From an uncultured Actinomycetes bacterium (GTDB lineage Bacteria > Actinomycetota > Thermoleophilia > Miltoncostaeales > Miltoncostaeaceae): a stretch of 8,390 nt of DNA. The first letter of the stretch is position 1, and each line of letters begins with the position of its first letter. Of the stretch, positions 7,295-8,390 are shown piece by piece. A program made the position numbers and the translations under genes. The notes under the pieces were generated by a model, which worked only from the letters and a program-made list of their open reading frames with translations, did no database searches and had not been told where the DNA came from. Location of the stretch: positions 1 to 8,390 of the forward strand of contig CAIYRJ010000088.1 in NCBI GenBank assembly GCA_903928615.1, written 5' to 3'.

Positions 7295-8161
7295 TCACGA
7301 AGCGGGGGAGTCGGGGGCCCCCGGCTGGGCCGAACGGCCCCAGATGGCCCGGGGGATCCCGGCGAGGTCGGCACGCGTCGACACCTCGCCGAATCCGGCG
7401 CCCGCAAGGATGTCCCTCGCAGCCGGGGACTGGCCCTCGCCGATCTCCAGCACGAGCCACCCGCCGGGCTGGAGCACCCCTGCCGCCTCCCTTGCCACGC
7501 GTGCGTGATCCTCGGTGCCGACGGGCCCCGCCACCAGCGCCTGCTCCGGCTCGTGGCGAAGCGCCGGGTACCGCTCGAGGTCGGCAGGCACCAGGTAGGG
7601 CGGGTTGCTCACCACCACGTCGAAGCGCTCGCCTGCCACCGCGGTCATGCCATCGCTCTCGAGCAGGCGCACGCGATCGGCCAGCGCGGGGTTGGCGTCG
7701 AGGTTGCGGCGGGCAACGGCCAGCGCGGCGGCGCTGCGCTCGAGCCCGGTCACCGTCACATCGGGGCGCAGGTCGGCCACCGAGAGCGCGATGGCCCCCG
7801 ATCCCGTGCCCCAGTCGACGATGCGCGCACCCTGGGGCGCCATCTCCACCACCACGTCGACGACCACCTCGGTGTCCGGGCGGGGCACCAGGACGTCGGG
7901 CGTCACCTCGAGGTCGAGCCTGCCGAACGCCCGGCGTCCGGTGATGTGGGCCACCGGCTCCAGCTCACCCCTCCGCGCGATGAGCGCCCGGCACTCCGCC
8001 AGCTCGTCCTCGGTGAGCGGCCTGTCGGCCTCGGTGTAGAGCTCGATGCGCTGCAGCCCGAGCGCATGCCCGATGAGCACCTCCGCATCGAGCCGCGGCG
8101 TGTCCGACCCCTTCCCGGCGAGCCATTCCGTCGACCGTCGAACTACTTCAGAAAGCGTCAC
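7295..8161 (-). CDS. prmC: Release factor glutamine N5-methyltransferase (HemK/PrmC)
   Basis: SAM-dependent enzyme that methylates the glutamine of the GGQ motif in RF1 and RF2, improving termination. The protein is 288 aa with an N-terminal helical substrate-binding domain (about 1-75; STEWLAGKGSDTPRLDAEVLIGHALG) and a C-terminal Rossmann-type domain. Landmarks: RPDTE (94-98), SAM-binding motif DWGTGSGAIALSVA (116-129), and the catalytic NPPY (186-189) that holds the target amide. The C-terminal tail (AQPGAPDSPAS) is low complexity. The GTG at 8159-8161 is the first start after an in-frame TGA (8165-8167); no strong Shine-Dalgarno precedes it. It follows prfA, its substrate's gene, as in most bacteria. 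Confidence 0.94.
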   Translation of the reverse strand: MTLSEVVRRSTEWLAGKGSDTPRLDAEVLIGHALGLQRIELYTEADRPLTEDELAECRALIARRGELEPVAHITGRRAFGRLDLEVTPDVLVPRPDTEVVVDVVVEMAPQGARIVDWGTGSGAIALSVADLRPDVTVTGLERSAAALAVARRNLDANPALADRVRLLESDGMTAVAGERFDVVVSNPPYLVPADLERYPALRHEPEQALVAGPVGTEDHARVAREAAGVLQPGGWLVLEIGEGQSPAARDILAGAGFGEVSTRADLAGIPRAIWGRSAQPGAPDSPAS

Positions 8162-8281
8162 GGTTCACAGCATGCCACCGCCGCCCCGACAGGGGTGGAA
8201 CCTGTCCGCACCCGCATCAGCAGCCGTGCGGAGCGGGACCGAAGGCAGAAGGACAGGCGGCCCTGGGTCGCCCGGCAGGGG
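8162..8281 (-). other. Intergenic region prfA-prmC with competing short repeats
   Basis: 120 bp without a supported gene. On the minus strand three short segments occur in order: CCTGTCC (8251-8257), GGACAGG (8201-8207) and CCTGTC (8188-8193). The middle one can pair with either neighbour, giving a 7 bp stem with a 43-base loop or a 6 bp stem with a 7-base loop. This could be chance in GC-rich DNA. No T-run and no clear promoter are seen. Confidence 0.3.
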
Positions 8282-8390
8282 TTATGTGACCTGCTGCTCG
8301 AGCAGCAGCCGGCGCTCCTCGGCCTGGAGGGCGTCGGTGAGCGACGCGAGCTGGCCCTGCAGCACCTGCTCCTTGAGCGGCACGGTGACG
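8282..8390 (-). CDS. prfA: Peptide chain release factor 1, C-terminal end
   Basis: Only the last 35 codons before TAA (8282-8284) are in the window. They read VTVPLKEQVLQGQLASLTDA followed by LQAEERRLLLEQQVT. This resembles the RF1 C-terminal helix pattern (in E. coli [20 protein letters not shown] and onward): a hydrophobic strand, then xxxVLxGxLxxLxxAL, then a charged helix. The call rests mainly on that pattern and on the prfA-prmC gene order, which is conserved widely. The GGQ and anticodon-like motifs lie outside the window, so RF1 is inferred rather than proven. Confidence 0.7.
   Translation of the reverse strand, partial: VTVPLKEQVLQGQLASLTDALQAEERRLLLEQQVT

Noticed and set aside
7249..7407. 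Extension of glyA to an ATG at 7407
   Set aside because: It would overlap prmC by over 100 bases with an R/P/S-rich sequence alien to the family, while the GTG at 7248 has a good ribosome site.

Overview
The window is GC-rich chromosomal DNA in which every gene I accept lies on the minus strand, so transcription runs from the right edge to the left edge. In transcription order the genes are: the 3' end of prfA (release factor 1), prmC (its methyltransferase), glyA, a short-chain dehydrogenase (SDR), a WecA/TagO-type undecaprenyl-phosphate glycosyl-1-phosphate transferase, a small AtpI-like membrane protein, then atpB, atpE, atpF, atpH and the 5' part of atpA. From established knowledge, prfA-prmC-(sua5)-glyA-wecA-atpI-atpBEFHAGDC is the classic actinobacterial arrangement. 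High GC, frequent GTG starts and protein character point to an actinobacterium, possibly a deep-branching class such as Thermoleophilia; the lineage is inference.

Right block (5956-8390): translation termination and one-carbon genes. PrmC methylates the GGQ glutamine of release factors, and its gene follows prfA by 120 bp. The sua5/ywlC gene that often sits between prmC and glyA in actinobacteria is absent: glyA starts 47 bp after the prmC stop.

Middle block (3412-5955): the SDR, wecA and three notable non-coding stretches. The most remarkable is the 348 bp gap between glyA and the SDR. It holds two facing, diverged copies of one palindromic element. Each has a 72 nt core flanked by inverted arms, and the stems differ between copies by paired, compensatory changes. 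This is the best candidate for an undescribed element or structured RNA here. A seven-codon reading frame with its own strong ribosome binding site ends in an ATGA overlap with the wecA start. The wecA-atpI gap holds an 8 bp inverted repeat and a strong Shine-Dalgarno site placed in front of an ATC codon in the atpI frame.

Left block (1-3411): the F1Fo ATP synthase operon, tightly packed with start/stop overlaps (atpI/atpB, atpF/atpH). AtpE lacks the Na+-binding polar set, so the enzyme is probably proton-coupled. AtpB carries an N-terminal stretch that looks like a cleavable signal peptide. The operon continues past position 1 (atpG, atpD and atpC would be expected there).
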